The position numbers and the translations under genes are program-made. A stretch of DNA of 37,260 nucleotides from an uncultured bacterium (GTDB taxonomy: Bacteria; Acidobacteriota; Thermoanaerobaculia; Multivoradales; J023). Below are positions 17,903 through 26,619 of this stretch, piece after piece (position 1 is the first letter of the stretch; each line of letters starts with the position of its first letter). Below the pieces are notes generated by a model. The model ran no database searches and was not told the origin of the DNA. It worked only from the letters and a program-made list of their open reading frames with translations. The stretch spans positions 1-37,260 of the forward strand of contig CALFAM010000350.1 of NCBI GenBank assembly GCA_937948815.1. The letters are read 5' to 3'.

Positions 17903-18127
17903 GGCGGTTCTCAGATCGATCGTCAGGACGCGGTTTCCGTCACGCCGGGCAGAGGGCGCACGGCTCGGGACACGCGTGCGGTCGATTCGGCACGCCCTGA
18001 GCAAAATGTCACCACACTCTATCAGCTCCCTGGCGAGCTCGGGCCACGACCATGGAGCTGTGTGGCCTCTTCGCGGGGCTCCCGACAGGCCTGTGTGTCC
18101 GGCCGGCCTGTCGCCGATCTGAATAGA

Positions 18128-19303
18128 ATGAGCAGCATGCTCACCGTGTCCGAACTCACCCCAATCCTGGACCGCATTCGTGCGTTTGTCGACGGCACGT
18201 CCGAGGAGACGCTCGACCGCCTGGCGTGCGACAGCTTTGCCCTGCAAGCGCGGGCAAGCCTGCCGCTCCGACGCCTGGCGGCTGCCCGGGGCGTGCAACC
18301 GGATCGGCTCACGCATTGGCGTGACATTCCCGCGGTTCCGGCCGGCGCCTTTGCCGAGATGGCACTCGGCCTCGAGCTCGAACCGATGGCGAGCTCGGGA
18401 ACCGGCCTCGGTGCGGCGGGCGAGGTCTTTCGGTCGAGCGGCACGACCGGCGGGCGCCGGAGCGTCCATCGTCACCTGTTTCCCGATCTCTATCGCCAGG
18501 TGATCGATCGCTCCTTTCCACGATTCTGCTTCGATGCTGAGCTGCTCGGCGCCAGCGAGCCCGTCCCGATGCTGGCGTTGATCCCGCCACGCGACCAGGT
18601 TGCAGACTCCAGCCTGGGCTTCATGGTCGAGCACGTCCTGCAGCGCTGGGGCAGCCCGGAGAGCACCTACGCCTTCGGCAGCCGCGGCGTGGACGTCGCG
18701 CGGGCGAATGCGTTCGCACAGGCCCGCGCCGACGACAGCCGCCCCGCCCTCGTCCTGACCACCGCCTTTGCGCTGGTGCAGTGGCTCGATGCGCTCGCGG
18801 AGCGAGGCGAGGCATGGTCCCTGCCTGCCGGCAGTGTGGTCTTCGAGACGGGTGGCACCAAGGGCCGCGTGCGAGAGATAAGCCGAAGCGACCTGATCAA
18901 CACCATTGGCAAACGCCTTGGCGTCGGCGCCGATCGGGTGGTCCGCGAGTACGGGATGACCGAGCTGACCAGCCAGCTCTATGGCCAAGCGCTGGTCGGC
19001 GGCGATCCCGATCTGCTAACCGGCCCACCTTGGGTCCGCTACCAGGTGCTTGCCCCAGACAGCTTGCACGCCGAGCATCCCGAGGCAGCAGCCCCGGGCG
19101 AACCCGGCCTGATCGCAATCTTCGATCTCGCCAATCTGAGCGCCGCGCTCCACGTGCTGACCGAGGACGTCGGCGTATACGAGGGCACGGCCGGCCAGCC
19201 AGCCGGCATCCGGTTGCTCGGACGCGCCGACGGCGCCCAGCTCCGTGGCTGTTCGCTGACGGTCGAAGAGCTGATCGAACCGGATTTGATTCCACGCGCA
19301 TGA
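18128..19303 (+). CDS. LuxE-like acyl-protein synthetase
   Basis: A 391-residue member of the LuxE family (PF04443). LuxE activates a fatty acid as acyl-AMP and passes the acyl group to a Cys on itself before delivery to the reductase. Visible are the nucleotide loop RSSGTTGGRRS, ETGGTKGRVREISR, REYGMTELTSQLY (the family's YGMTE block) and, at the C-terminus, RGCSLTVEEL with Cys375 as the likely acyl acceptor. ATG 18128 is used; ATG 18137 is equally possible. The stop overlaps the luxC-like start as ATGA. It is divergent from the receptor gene. No luxAB or luxD genes are seen, so light production is not implied. Confidence 0.88.
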   Translation: MSSMLTVSELTPILDRIRAFVDGTSEETLDRLACDSFALQARASLPLRRLAAARGVQPDRLTHWRDIPAVPAGAFAEMALGLELEPMASSGTGLGAAGEVFRSSGTTGGRRSVHRHLFPDLYRQVIDRSFPRFCFDAELLGASEPVPMLALIPPRDQVADSSLGFMVEHVLQRWGSPESTYAFGSRGVDVARANAFAQARADDSRPALVLTTAFALVQWLDALAERGEAWSLPAGSVVFETGGTKGRVREISRSDLINTIGKRLGVGADRVVREYGMTELTSQLYGQALVGGDPDLLTGPPWVRYQVLAPDSLHAEHPEAAAPGEPGLIAIFDLANLSAALHVLTEDVGVYEGTAGQPAGIRLLGRADGAQLRGCSLTVEELIEPDLIPRA

Positions 19304-20577
19304 TGGCCGTCCGGGCGTCACCCACTTCACCGTCGGCCTTGGCGCAGCATCTCGGTGAACGCGCGGCATCGCTCGCCCGCACCGGCCCAGGTAGCTTGGA
19401 CGCGCTCGGGACAGAAGGCTTGCTGACAGCCTGGAACCAGGCGATTGAGGCCTTGCGTTGCCCCCAATCGCCGGACGGACGCATCCTCGAGACCGGGGCG
19501 CTACGCTCGCGTCTCGAAACGACGTCTGGTCTCTCTTCCGCCGGGCTCGACGCCGCTCTCGAGGTCGTGCTCATGGGCGTTGCACCAGGTCCGAGCGAGA
19601 GCCTCGTGGCCGAGGCCCGCAGGCGCACCAGACGGCGCGGCCTGGTCGCACTGGTGGTCGCGTCCAACATTCCTGCCCTCGCGGTCCAGCCCCTGCTCCC
19701 TGCCCTCGCGCTCGGTCACCCCGTGTTGATCAAGTCGCCCTCGGCGGAACCCGACTTTGCCCCAGCCCTCGCGCGGGCCCTGAAGCACTTCGCACCCGAG
19801 CTGGGCGATGCTGTGGGCGCGGTAACCTGGAAAGGCGGCGATCGCCACGCCGAGGCGGCTGTCTTTCCCCACTGCTCTCACCTGCTGGCCTACGGTGATG
19901 CCCACACCCTGGCGGACCTGACATCGCGCCTCGCGCCTCCCCGAGAAGCGACAAGGCATGGCGGTTCTCTAGCAGTGCAGCCGGCGCCAAAGCTGCTCGG
20001 CTTCGGCCCCAAGCTCAGCCTGGCGATTGTCGACGCCCACTGCGATCCTTCGACCGTGGCCGACGGGCTTGCGACCGACATCGCGCTCTTCGACCAGCGA
20101 GGCTGCCTGTCGGTCCAGGCGATCTACACGGCGGGCGACCCATCAGCCCTCGCCCACGCCCTGGCGGGCAGCCTGCGTGAGCGGGCCCGAGTCTGGCCCC
20201 CCGGTCGACCGGAGCTGGCTTCATTGACAGCCGTCCAAGCGCTCCGTGCCGTCGCCGCGATGAAAGGGCTCGAAATGCCCTCACTGTCTGTCAACGAAGG
20301 GACCGTGATCATCGAGCCGGATCCACGCTTGCGGACGTCTCCAGGCTTGCGCACCGTTCGCATCCATCCGCTCGACACGCTGAGCGACGTGCCGTCTCTG
20401 CTTGCTTCTTGGCGGGATCGCCTGCAAGGGGCGGCCCTCGGCGGTGACCACGCCTGGGCACTCGCGCCCGCCCTCGAACGTCTCGGCATCAGTCGTTGCG
20501 CGCAACCGGGCACCCTCCAAGACGTCGACACGTCCTGGCACAACGGCGGCCGGTCGCCCCTCGATCTTCTCGGCTAA
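19300..20577 (+). CDS. LuxC-like acyl-CoA / acyl-enzyme reductase
   Basis: A 425-residue member of the LuxC family (PF05893), an aldehyde-dehydrogenase-like NADPH-dependent reductase that makes aldehydes from acyl groups held on LuxE or CoA. The dinucleotide-binding block reads LVALVVASNIPALAVQP (about 115-131), with HPVLIKSPSAEP after it. The catalytic Cys is C269 in DQRGCLSVQ, as in LuxC. The ATG at 19300 overlaps the luxE-like stop by 4 bp, strong evidence that the two proteins are made together as a complex. The physiological product, such as a fatty aldehyde or alcohol, or an aldehyde for a natural product, cannot be read here. It ends 23 bp from the convergent uridine kinase gene. Confidence 0.88.
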   Translation: MMAVRASPTSPSALAQHLGERAASLARTGPGSLDALGTEGLLTAWNQAIEALRCPQSPDGRILETGALRSRLETTSGLSSAGLDAALEVVLMGVAPGPSESLVAEARRRTRRRGLVALVVASNIPALAVQPLLPALALGHPVLIKSPSAEPDFAPALARALKHFAPELGDAVGAVTWKGGDRHAEAAVFPHCSHLLAYGDAHTLADLTSRLAPPREATRHGGSLAVQPAPKLLGFGPKLSLAIVDAHCDPSTVADGLATDIALFDQRGCLSVQAIYTAGDPSALAHALAGSLRERARVWPPGRPELASLTAVQALRAVAAMKGLEMPSLSVNEGTVIIEPDPRLRTSPGLRTVRIHPLDTLSDVPSLLASWRDRLQGAALGGDHAWALAPALERLGISRCAQPGTLQDVDTSWHNGGRSPLDLLG

Positions 20578-20600
20578 CCCAGCAGCCCCGGACGGAATCG

Positions 20601-21236
20601 CTATTTCAGGAGCTGCTCGACGCGGGCAGCGACCATGGCCAGGGCAACCCGATTCTGCCCACCCTCGGGCACGATCACGTCGGCCCATCGCTTGGCGGGT
20701 TCGACGAATTCGAGATGCATGGGCCGGACCGTGGTCAGGTACTGGTGCAGCACGTCGTCCAACGAGCGCCCGCGCTCCGAGATGTCGCGACGAACCCGCC
20801 GGGCAAGGCGCACATCGGCATCGGTGTCGACGTAAATCTTGAAGTCGAGCAGATCGCGGACTTCTGGCTCGGTGAAGAGGAGAATACCTTCGACCAGCAC
20901 GACCGCGTGCGGTGCGACGCGGGTGGTCTCGGTCGACCGCCGGTGGTTGACGAAGTCGTAGACCGGCATCTCGATCGGGCAGCCCGCCTTCAGCGCCTGC
21001 AGATGCTCTACCAAGAGCTCGGTGTCGATGGCCGCGGGGTGGTCGAAGTTGTAGGTCGCGAGCTTGGCTTCGCGCCCCCAGTCGACCGGGCGGTAGTAGT
21101 TGTCCTGGGCGACGAAGGCGAGGCGGTCGGGACCGATGGTGCGCAGGATCGCCCGCGCAACCGTGGTCTTCCCGGACCCGGTGCCGCCGGCGACACCGAG
21201 TAGAACAGGCTGGCTCGAATTGGACACGGTCCGCAT
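20601..21236 (-). CDS. udk: Uridine kinase
   Basis: Phosphorylates uridine and cytidine to UMP and CMP in pyrimidine salvage. The 211-residue protein has the P-loop GVAGGTGSGKTT (14-25), the QDNYY segment, NFDHPAAID, PVYDFVNHRR and VVLVEGILLF. RLARRVRRDISERGR, the lid region, completes the order seen in Udk. Length is standard. It lies 27 bp downstream of mutM on the same strand and is likely co-transcribed with it. Confidence 0.95.
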   Translation of the reverse strand: MRTVSNSSQPVLLGVAGGTGSGKTTVARAILRTIGPDRLAFVAQDNYYRPVDWGREAKLATYNFDHPAAIDTELLVEHLQALKAGCPIEMPVYDFVNHRRSTETTRVAPHAVVLVEGILLFTEPEVRDLLDFKIYVDTDADVRLARRVRRDISERGRSLDDVLHQYLTTVRPMHLEFVEPAKRWADVIVPEGGQNRVALAMVAARVEQLLK

Positions 21237-21263
21237 GATAGCCGCTTCGCGCCCGGCCTGAGC

Positions 21264-22088
21264 CTAGTGCTGACAACCCGGACAGTAGAAGGAGCTTCGA
21301 TTCGCCTGGACGATCTTGCGAATGGTTCTCCCACAGCGTGGGCAAGCCTTGCCATCCTGGCCGTAGACCGCCAGGGACACCTGGAAGTAACCGGCGTTGC
21401 CGTCGCCGTCGGAGAAGTCGTTGAGCGTGGTTCCGCCCTCGGCAATGGCGTCGGAAAGGGTGCTGCGGGCAGCGTCGGCAAGGCGCTGCCAGGTCGCGGC
21501 GCCGATGCGCGCGACCGAGCGACGCGGGTGCACGCGAACGCGCCAGAGCGCTTCGCTGGCGTAGATGTTCCCCACGCCGACGACCACGCCGCCGTCCATC
21601 AGGAAGGTCTTGATCGGACCGCGGCGGCCACGGGCCTGCGCGCGGAGATAGGCCCCGTCGAGCTCGTCTCCGAGCGGCTCGATCCCCAGGTGTGCGAAGT
21701 GCCGATCGTCCTCGAGGGTAGCGGACGGCAAGGCGAACGCCAGGCCGAAGCGGCGGGGGTCTACCAGCCGCAAGCGTTGATCACCATCGAGCTGAAGCGC
21801 GAGGTGTTCGTGCGCCACGACCGGCTGATCCCGGTCGATCAGGGTTAGCCGCCCGCTCATGCCGAGGTGGATGACCAAGGTCGATCCGCCTTCGACGTCG
21901 ATCAGTAAATACTTGGCCCGGCGGCGCAAACGCTCGATCGATCGGCCTGCGAGCAGGGATCGAAGTACCTTGCGATCGAGTGGCTCGCGAAGCGCCGGGC
22001 TGCGCACGTCGACACGCGCGATCTGTCGCCCCGGCAGGCGCCGGGCCAGGCTGAGACGGAGAACCTCGACTTCGGGCAGCTCGGGCAC
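21264..22088 (-). CDS. mutM: Formamidopyrimidine-DNA glycosylase (Fpg/MutM)
   Basis: Bifunctional glycosylase/AP lyase that removes 8-oxoguanine and formamidopyrimidines. The 274-residue protein starts with the processed catalytic end PELPEVE (Pro2 nucleophile). It contains RRAKYLL with the conserved Lys, HLGMSGRL, GVGNIYASEALW (helix-two-turn-helix) and a C-terminal zinc finger CPRCG ... CPGCQ. All catalytic residues are present. It begins about 150 bp from the divergent unknown gene at 22243 and precedes udk. Confidence 0.96.
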   Translation of the reverse strand: MPELPEVEVLRLSLARRLPGRQIARVDVRSPALREPLDRKVLRSLLAGRSIERLRRRAKYLLIDVEGGSTLVIHLGMSGRLTLIDRDQPVVAHEHLALQLDGDQRLRLVDPRRFGLAFALPSATLEDDRHFAHLGIEPLGDELDGAYLRAQARGRRGPIKTFLMDGGVVVGVGNIYASEALWRVRVHPRRSVARIGAATWQRLADAARSTLSDAIAEGGTTLNDFSDGDGNAGYFQVSLAVYGQDGKACPRCGRTIRKIVQANRSSFYCPGCQH

Positions 22089-22128
22089 CGGCGCATTGTA
22101 GCCGAGGCGGAGGCTCTACGGCCGCGAG

Positions 22129-22158
22129 TTGACCAAGAGCGGCACTGAGGCGTAAGAT
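22129..22158 (+). promoter_or_regulatory. Putative sigma-70-type promoter of the unknown gene at 22243
   Basis: TTGACC (22129-22134) and TAAGAT (22153-22158) are separated by 18 bp, each one or two bases from consensus, in the divergent gap between mutM and the unknown gene. It predicts a leader of roughly 80 nt. Confidence 0.5.
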
Positions 22159-22242
22159 GGCGAAAGAAGGGCGTAACTCCCATCACAGAGACATCAGCAA
22201 CGAACCCACACGCCACGCAATCTCGCAACGACCGGACGGCCC

Positions 22243-23004
22243 ATGATCACGATGAACTTCGCACCCACGCTTCACTGTGTCCCCTCGCTTCATCGTGCGT
22301 CCGCACGTCACGATGCGTCCGCCCTGACTCCCATGCCCGGCCTCGCCATACCGCAGGGTCCTACCGCGTCCCGGCGTCGCGGCCTACCCGACGCAGCTGC
22401 CGTGCCCGCGGTCCTGCGGCGCGCCATCCGACGGGGGTATCTCGCGTGGGGCAACGCTACCGCCCCGCTGACCCAGGCCCACCTACTCGACCTATTCGAG
22501 ACGCTCCGCCACCCCGTGCTCGACCAACACGCGCTCTTGATTCGGCTCACGGCCAGGCCCGGCTGCCTTGGCGCGCTCACCGATGTGCTCGAACGCGCGG
22601 ATCAGCGCCACGGGGTCGAGATCGATCTGGTGATCGAGGATGCCGATGAAGCTGACGTGGCGGGCCGCGAAGCGAGGGACCTTGCCGAGCGCGGCCTCTT
22701 CGTTCGCTGGACGCTGGGGGCGAGCGTCGTGCAGGGGCGGGACGAAGCCCACGTCGTCCGTCACCTGGTCGAGCATGCGCTGATGCAGGGCGTGGCCGAT
22801 GTCGTGTCCGTCAGCGACGTGGCGCCCGCCGGTACCCTAGCCAGCAAACCGGCTGCCGCGCGCAAGCCGATCGCCAGTATCGCGGCAGTCTCCGACGTGA
22901 CGGCAAGCCCCGACGCAACGGTCGCCAGCGCTGCCGTCGACCGTGAGCTCGATCGTCTGCGGCTGCGCTACGACCTGCCGCGCGAGCCCGCTCGCCGCGG
23001 ATAG
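22243..23004 (+). CDS. Hypothetical protein with a possible ACT-like core
   Basis: A 253-residue protein I do not recognise. Residues 1-50 are low-complexity and basic. The stretch around 95-185 looks folded: HALLIRLTARPGCLGALTDVL, then GVEIDLVIEDADEADVAG, then VRHLVEHALMQGVADVVSV. The first part has the hydrophobic strand, RPG turn and following helix pattern of ACT-like regulatory domains, but this is only a resemblance. The tail is Ala/Val/Ser-rich. It has its own plausible promoter and the 3' end overlaps the convergent holA stop by 37 bp. Start codon: ATG 22243, with ATG 22252 as an alternative; no clear ribosome-binding site. Confidence 0.6.
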   Translation: MITMNFAPTLHCVPSLHRASARHDASALTPMPGLAIPQGPTASRRRGLPDAAAVPAVLRRAIRRGYLAWGNATAPLTQAHLLDLFETLRHPVLDQHALLIRLTARPGCLGALTDVLERADQRHGVEIDLVIEDADEADVAGREARDLAERGLFVRWTLGASVVQGRDEAHVVRHLVEHALMQGVADVVSVSDVAPAGTLASKPAAARKPIASIAAVSDVTASPDATVASAAVDRELDRLRLRYDLPREPARRG

Positions 23005-24563
23005 CCTCCACGACCGGGGGCACCGCCACGGGTCGCCGGGCTCTGACCGCTACCCGCCCGCAGCGCCGTCGCGAGGTGGCCGAGGAGATGCGAGATCGCG
23101 GCATCGGCATCGCGGCTCGCCCCCTTCACCCGCTGCTCGGTCTCGAGCACCACCCAGGGAAGCTTGGCAGCCGTCGCTCTCGAAAGACGTGAGGCTGCAA
23201 GATACGACTTGTGCAGACGGAAGGGATGCAGCCCGCGCAAGGGGCTGGCTTCGCCCGAAGATAGGTCGGCCTGAAGGGCGGGTGCAAGGCGCTCTTTGAA
23301 GCGGTAATAGTTGCGTTCGCCAGCCGAGACGCCGGCCTTCTGCATGACACCGACCGTAGCCGTGAGCTGGCGGCAGAACCCGGCAAGCAGCGAAAAGAAC
23401 GACAGACGGGCGGCGATCGGCTCTTCCGCACCGGCAATCAAGCGCCGATACCGCTTCAGCGCCTCGTCGCCTCTGCCTTCGCCAAGGGCGCCGAGAATCT
23501 GCCACACATCTTCCTCACCCCGATCTTCGACCGACTCGATCACCTGGTTGCGGGTGATCGTGCCTTCGCCGATCATGCCAGCGAGCTTTCGGTACTCGGC
23601 CGCCAGCCGGCCCGTAGCGTTGGCCTGCGCGCGCTTGGCGCCCCAATCACCTTCGGTCTTGAGGGTTCGGCGAGCCAGCTCGGCCAGGGCATCGCGCGCG
23701 ATGCCGACACCGGTCGCCTCGGTCAGACCCGCGACCAGGGGCTCGAGCCCCTGCCAGTCTCCATCACGCCCCGCCTCGACCTGGGTCAGCATCACGGCCG
23801 CGCCGCGGTCCGCGAGGCGCTCGACCAAGGGATGGTCCGCGGCAGCGGACGGTTCGGCGAGCACCAGCGCATGACCGGGAGGCAGCGCACCTTCTGCGAG
23901 CTGCTCCAACTCGGCAAGATCGCCATCGGCGAAGCCGACGAGGCCGGCCTCGCGGGCGGCTTCGAGCAGGCTACTGAGCCCGGCAGCCAGCGCCTTGCGT
24001 GCCTTGGCCGCACGCCCTCGTGGTTGCTTCTTGCGGAGCGCTGCACCGCCGCTGAGAGCCCAATCCGGCAGATCGTCGATCGTTCCTTGCGCATCGCCCA
24101 CCAGCGGATCGATGCCAAAGACACGCAGCGCCTGGATCAATCGCGACGCGGACCGACGCTGGCTATCACTGAGATCGCCACTGACCTCACCCTTGGTGGG
24201 GAGTCCCTTCTCCGCCTGATCGATGAGATCCGCAGCACTGGACCGGTTGGCGAGAATGGCGGTGTCGACCGCCAGGATCACTTTGGCCGAAGCGAAGAGC
24301 GAGAGCGTGCGGAGATCAGCGAGCAGCGGCGCAAGAGAATCGGGCCGGACTCGGGCCTCGACTTCACAGCCCGCGGCGTCGGCGAGGGCCCCAGCGATCT
24401 GTCGCGCCTGGGGCTCGGAGGTCACACGATCTCCACCGACCAAGTAGAGCGGTTGCCGCTTCCCTTCCTTGATCGCTTTCAGAACTTGCTCGACGGTCAC
24501 GCTGGCGCCCTTCGCTTTGGGACGGGCGCGGGGTGAGCGGGAGCTAGGGGCGCGAGGTGGCAT
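22968..24563 (-). CDS. holA: DNA polymerase III delta subunit (HolA)
   Basis: Clamp-loader subunit that opens the beta clamp during DNA replication. After a basic lead, residues 26-40 read LKAIKEGKRQPLYLVGGD, the usual HolA opening. LRTLSLFASAKVILAVD is the next landmark. In the C-terminal half EYRKLAGMIGEGTITRNQVIESVEDRGEEDVWQILGALGEGRGDEALKRYRRLI is the delta collar signature (LEKLxxYxxxGxITxxxVxxxV...FxLxDAL). At 531 residues it is far longer than the typical 330-350, with a charged, Lys/Arg/Ala-rich insertion between the two halves and a Gly/Arg-rich tail. ATG 24563 is where homology starts; longer frames run into the lapB gene. It is last in the def-rlmH-dksA-lapAB-holA run. Confidence 0.85.
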   Translation of the reverse strand: MPPRAPSSRSPRARPKAKGASVTVEQVLKAIKEGKRQPLYLVGGDRVTSEPQARQIAGALADAAGCEVEARVRPDSLAPLLADLRTLSLFASAKVILAVDTAILANRSSAADLIDQAEKGLPTKGEVSGDLSDSQRRSASRLIQALRVFGIDPLVGDAQGTIDDLPDWALSGGAALRKKQPRGRAAKARKALAAGLSSLLEAAREAGLVGFADGDLAELEQLAEGALPPGHALVLAEPSAAADHPLVERLADRGAAVMLTQVEAGRDGDWQGLEPLVAGLTEATGVGIARDALAELARRTLKTEGDWGAKRAQANATGRLAAEYRKLAGMIGEGTITRNQVIESVEDRGEEDVWQILGALGEGRGDEALKRYRRLIAGAEEPIAARLSFFSLLAGFCRQLTATVGVMQKAGVSAGERNYYRFKERLAPALQADLSSGEASPLRGLHPFRLHKSYLAASRLSRATAAKLPWVVLETEQRVKGASRDADAAISHLLGHLATALRAGSGQSPATRGGAPGRGGYPRRAGSRGRS

Positions 24564-24616
24564 GGTTGAACCTGGTGCGGAAGTAGCTGTGAGCGCTTGC
24601 GCGTCGTGCGGCGAGA

Positions 24617-26044
24617 TCAGGGCGCCGGGGCGCCATGCGGTACCGCTCGTGGCGCCGTGTCGTCCGTTGCTTCCGACGGTCCCCAAGTCGGACGCTGCAC
24701 CAGCCCCAATGCCTCCGGCGACAGCCGCTCTGCCTCGATGTCGATCTCGACGCTGTTCCAGTTGCCACAGCTCTCGCAGCGATCGTGCCACTCGCGGGTT
24801 CGCCGGCTGCAGGTGTGACAGACGAAGCGGGTACGCGCCATACCCAGACGACGAAACGCCCGGATGAAGCCGCCAAGGGCCAGCTCCAGATGAGACTTGC
24901 GCTGGTGCAGTCGACCAACCAGGTAGTGGTAGGTCGGTGAGGCGTCCATCGGTTCGGCAATCGACTCCAAGACCTTGAGCGCCTCGTCCAGCATCTCGAC
25001 CCGCAGGTAGAACCGGCCGAGGAAGAAGCGCAGCAAGACGTCGTTCTCGGTCGCGGCGATCAGCTCACGCAAGGTGCGGATCGCACGTTCCGGCTCTTGG
25101 CGCTCGATGAAGTGATCTTCGAGTCGCTGCAAATAGACCGGACTGCCGGTCTCCCGGTAGCCACCGCGCCAGGCATCCAGGGCGGCGTCTTCGTCGCCCC
25201 GAAGCCACTCTGCCTCGCCCAGCATGATGCCGGCAGGCAGGAAGCGAGGCTCTTCCGCGAGCACCGCCCGCAGGGCCTTGGCAGCTTCCTCCGGCTGATC
25301 TTTTTCGAGCAGGCTCACCGCACGCTGGTAGGCGAGACCACGGGCAACGCCGAGGTCGCGCATGCCCTCGCCATCCGTGCCGACCAACAGGCCATCGATA
25401 CGATCCTGCCAGCGTGACGCCTCTTCCCAATCGCTCTTGGCCATGGCCTGATCGCGGTGATGCCGAATCGCCCGCAGACACTGCTCCGGAAAGTCACGCT
25501 GGATCCGGCTCCGAACTTCGTCGGCGACCTGCTCTTCGCCGCGGGCAACGTAGTCGTCCGAAAGCTCGTAGAGCAGCCCCACACTGTGGGGATAGAGCAC
25601 CGAAGCCCGGCGGTGGACGTCGAGGGCTTCGTCGGCCCGGCCGAGCAGGCGGAGCACCTCGCCGTAGGCGGCCAGGGTCGTGAAGTCTTCGGGCCGCTCG
25701 GTCAACACCTCTTCGAGCAAGGCGGCGGCGCGGTGCCACTGTCCGTCCGCGCGGAAATCGAGGGCGCGACGGAAGCGACTGTCGAGACTCTCCGTCTCAC
25801 GCTCGTTGCGACGCTTGCGACGTGCGGATAGGTCTTGCTCGAGCGACTGAATGAACAGCCAGGTCGCCACCGGCAAGAAACCGAGCAAGAAGGCGCCGAG
25901 GAGAGCACCCCAGAGCGGGATGACGCGGGCGTCGGCAATGCGGAACGACTGACGCAGAAGCTCGCTGTTGAGGGACGTCAGAAACGACGCGCCGACCACG
26001 AAGAGTACGGCGAGCAGAATCCCAAGGTAGGTACGAAACTTCAT
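24617..26044 (-). CDS. lapB: LapA-LapB fusion: LPS assembly regulator with TPRs and rubredoxin-type zinc ribbon
   Basis: A 475-residue inner-membrane protein. Residues 1-70 contain two hydrophobic helices (6-26, 43-64) flanking NSELLRQSFRIADARVIPL, the LapA (DUF1049) pattern. A charged stretch (LSARRKRRNERE) follows, then TPR-like helical repeats (about 90-400) and a C-terminal zinc ribbon with Cys 409, 412, 423 and 426. The TPR plus ribbon part matches LapB/YciM, which in Enterobacteria acts with FtsH to set LpxC levels and so LPS synthesis. In E. coli LapA and LapB are separate adjacent genes; here they are one protein. The start is ATG 26044. Confidence 0.85.
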   Translation of the reverse strand: MKFRTYLGILLAVLFVVGASFLTSLNSELLRQSFRIADARVIPLWGALLGAFLLGFLPVATWLFIQSLEQDLSARRKRRNERETESLDSRFRRALDFRADGQWHRAAALLEEVLTERPEDFTTLAAYGEVLRLLGRADEALDVHRRASVLYPHSVGLLYELSDDYVARGEEQVADEVRSRIQRDFPEQCLRAIRHHRDQAMAKSDWEEASRWQDRIDGLLVGTDGEGMRDLGVARGLAYQRAVSLLEKDQPEEAAKALRAVLAEEPRFLPAGIMLGEAEWLRGDEDAALDAWRGGYRETGSPVYLQRLEDHFIERQEPERAIRTLRELIAATENDVLLRFFLGRFYLRVEMLDEALKVLESIAEPMDASPTYHYLVGRLHQRKSHLELALGGFIRAFRRLGMARTRFVCHTCSRRTREWHDRCESCGNWNSVEIDIEAERLSPEALGLVQRPTWGPSEATDDTAPRAVPHGAPAP

Positions 26045-26150
26045 CGTCGGCCGTCGAATTGGATCCGGACGAGTGCGACGATCGCTTCGAGTGCTCGCTT
26101 GTCGCGCCTTCTTCTTGCGCCTGTTTGCGGCGCCCCCAATGGTCGTCGCT

Positions 26151-26558
26151 TCAGTCGAGCATCCCTTTCTCGTCTTTTTCCTGACAAGAGATACAGTACC
26201 GCGCCCACGGCACGGCATTCAATCGCGGCAGGCCGATCTCGGCCTGACAGTGCGAACACACGCCAAATCCCTCTCCATCGAGCCGATCGATGGCACCGTC
26301 GACCTCGAACACCATCGAGCGTTCGGTGTCCGAGAGCTGGAGCATCAGTTCTTGGTTGTAAGCCTTGTTGGCGATGTCGACCAGATCTTCGGTTCCTTCG
26401 TCGAGGCTGGCTTGCCCCACCTTGAGATCGTGCCGATACAAGCTGAGCAGCTCTGACCGCTTGCTCACGAGGAGCTCACGAAAGGCCTTGCGTTGAGCAG
26501 CAGTCACGCCATTCTTTTTCGACCTTGACCGTTTTGCGACTGCGCTGGTCCTCGTCAT
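26151..26558 (-). CDS. DksA/TraR-family zinc-finger protein
   Basis: A 135-residue protein of the DksA/TraR family, which binds the RNA polymerase secondary channel. A basic N-terminus leads to a helical hairpin (QRKAFRELLVSKRSELLSL to LMLQLSDTERSMVFEVDGAIDRL) and a C4 zinc finger with Cys 101, 104, 122 and 125 (CSHC ... CISC). The hairpin tip has DEGTEDLVDIANKAYNQE, with Asp and Ala at the place where DksA carries its DxxDxA motif. The ATG at 26558 is supported by AAGGAGG nine bases upstream, so longer frames are rejected. It lies between rlmH and the lapAB gene. Role in transcription control is inferred. Confidence 0.85.
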   Translation of the reverse strand: MTRTSAVAKRSRSKKNGVTAAQRKAFRELLVSKRSELLSLYRHDLKVGQASLDEGTEDLVDIANKAYNQELMLQLSDTERSMVFEVDGAIDRLDGEGFGVCSHCQAEIGLPRLNAVPWARYCISCQEKDEKGMLD

Positions 26559-26619
26559 GGCGATGTGCCTCCTTGACCCCGAGGGCATCGAGCGATCACC
26601 TTCTTGACGATCGCACGCG

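Noticed and set aside
17903-18988. Extension of the receptor frame upstream across the luxE-like gene
   Set aside because: That part lies antisense to a conserved luxE-like gene and has no domain; the frame is open by chance.
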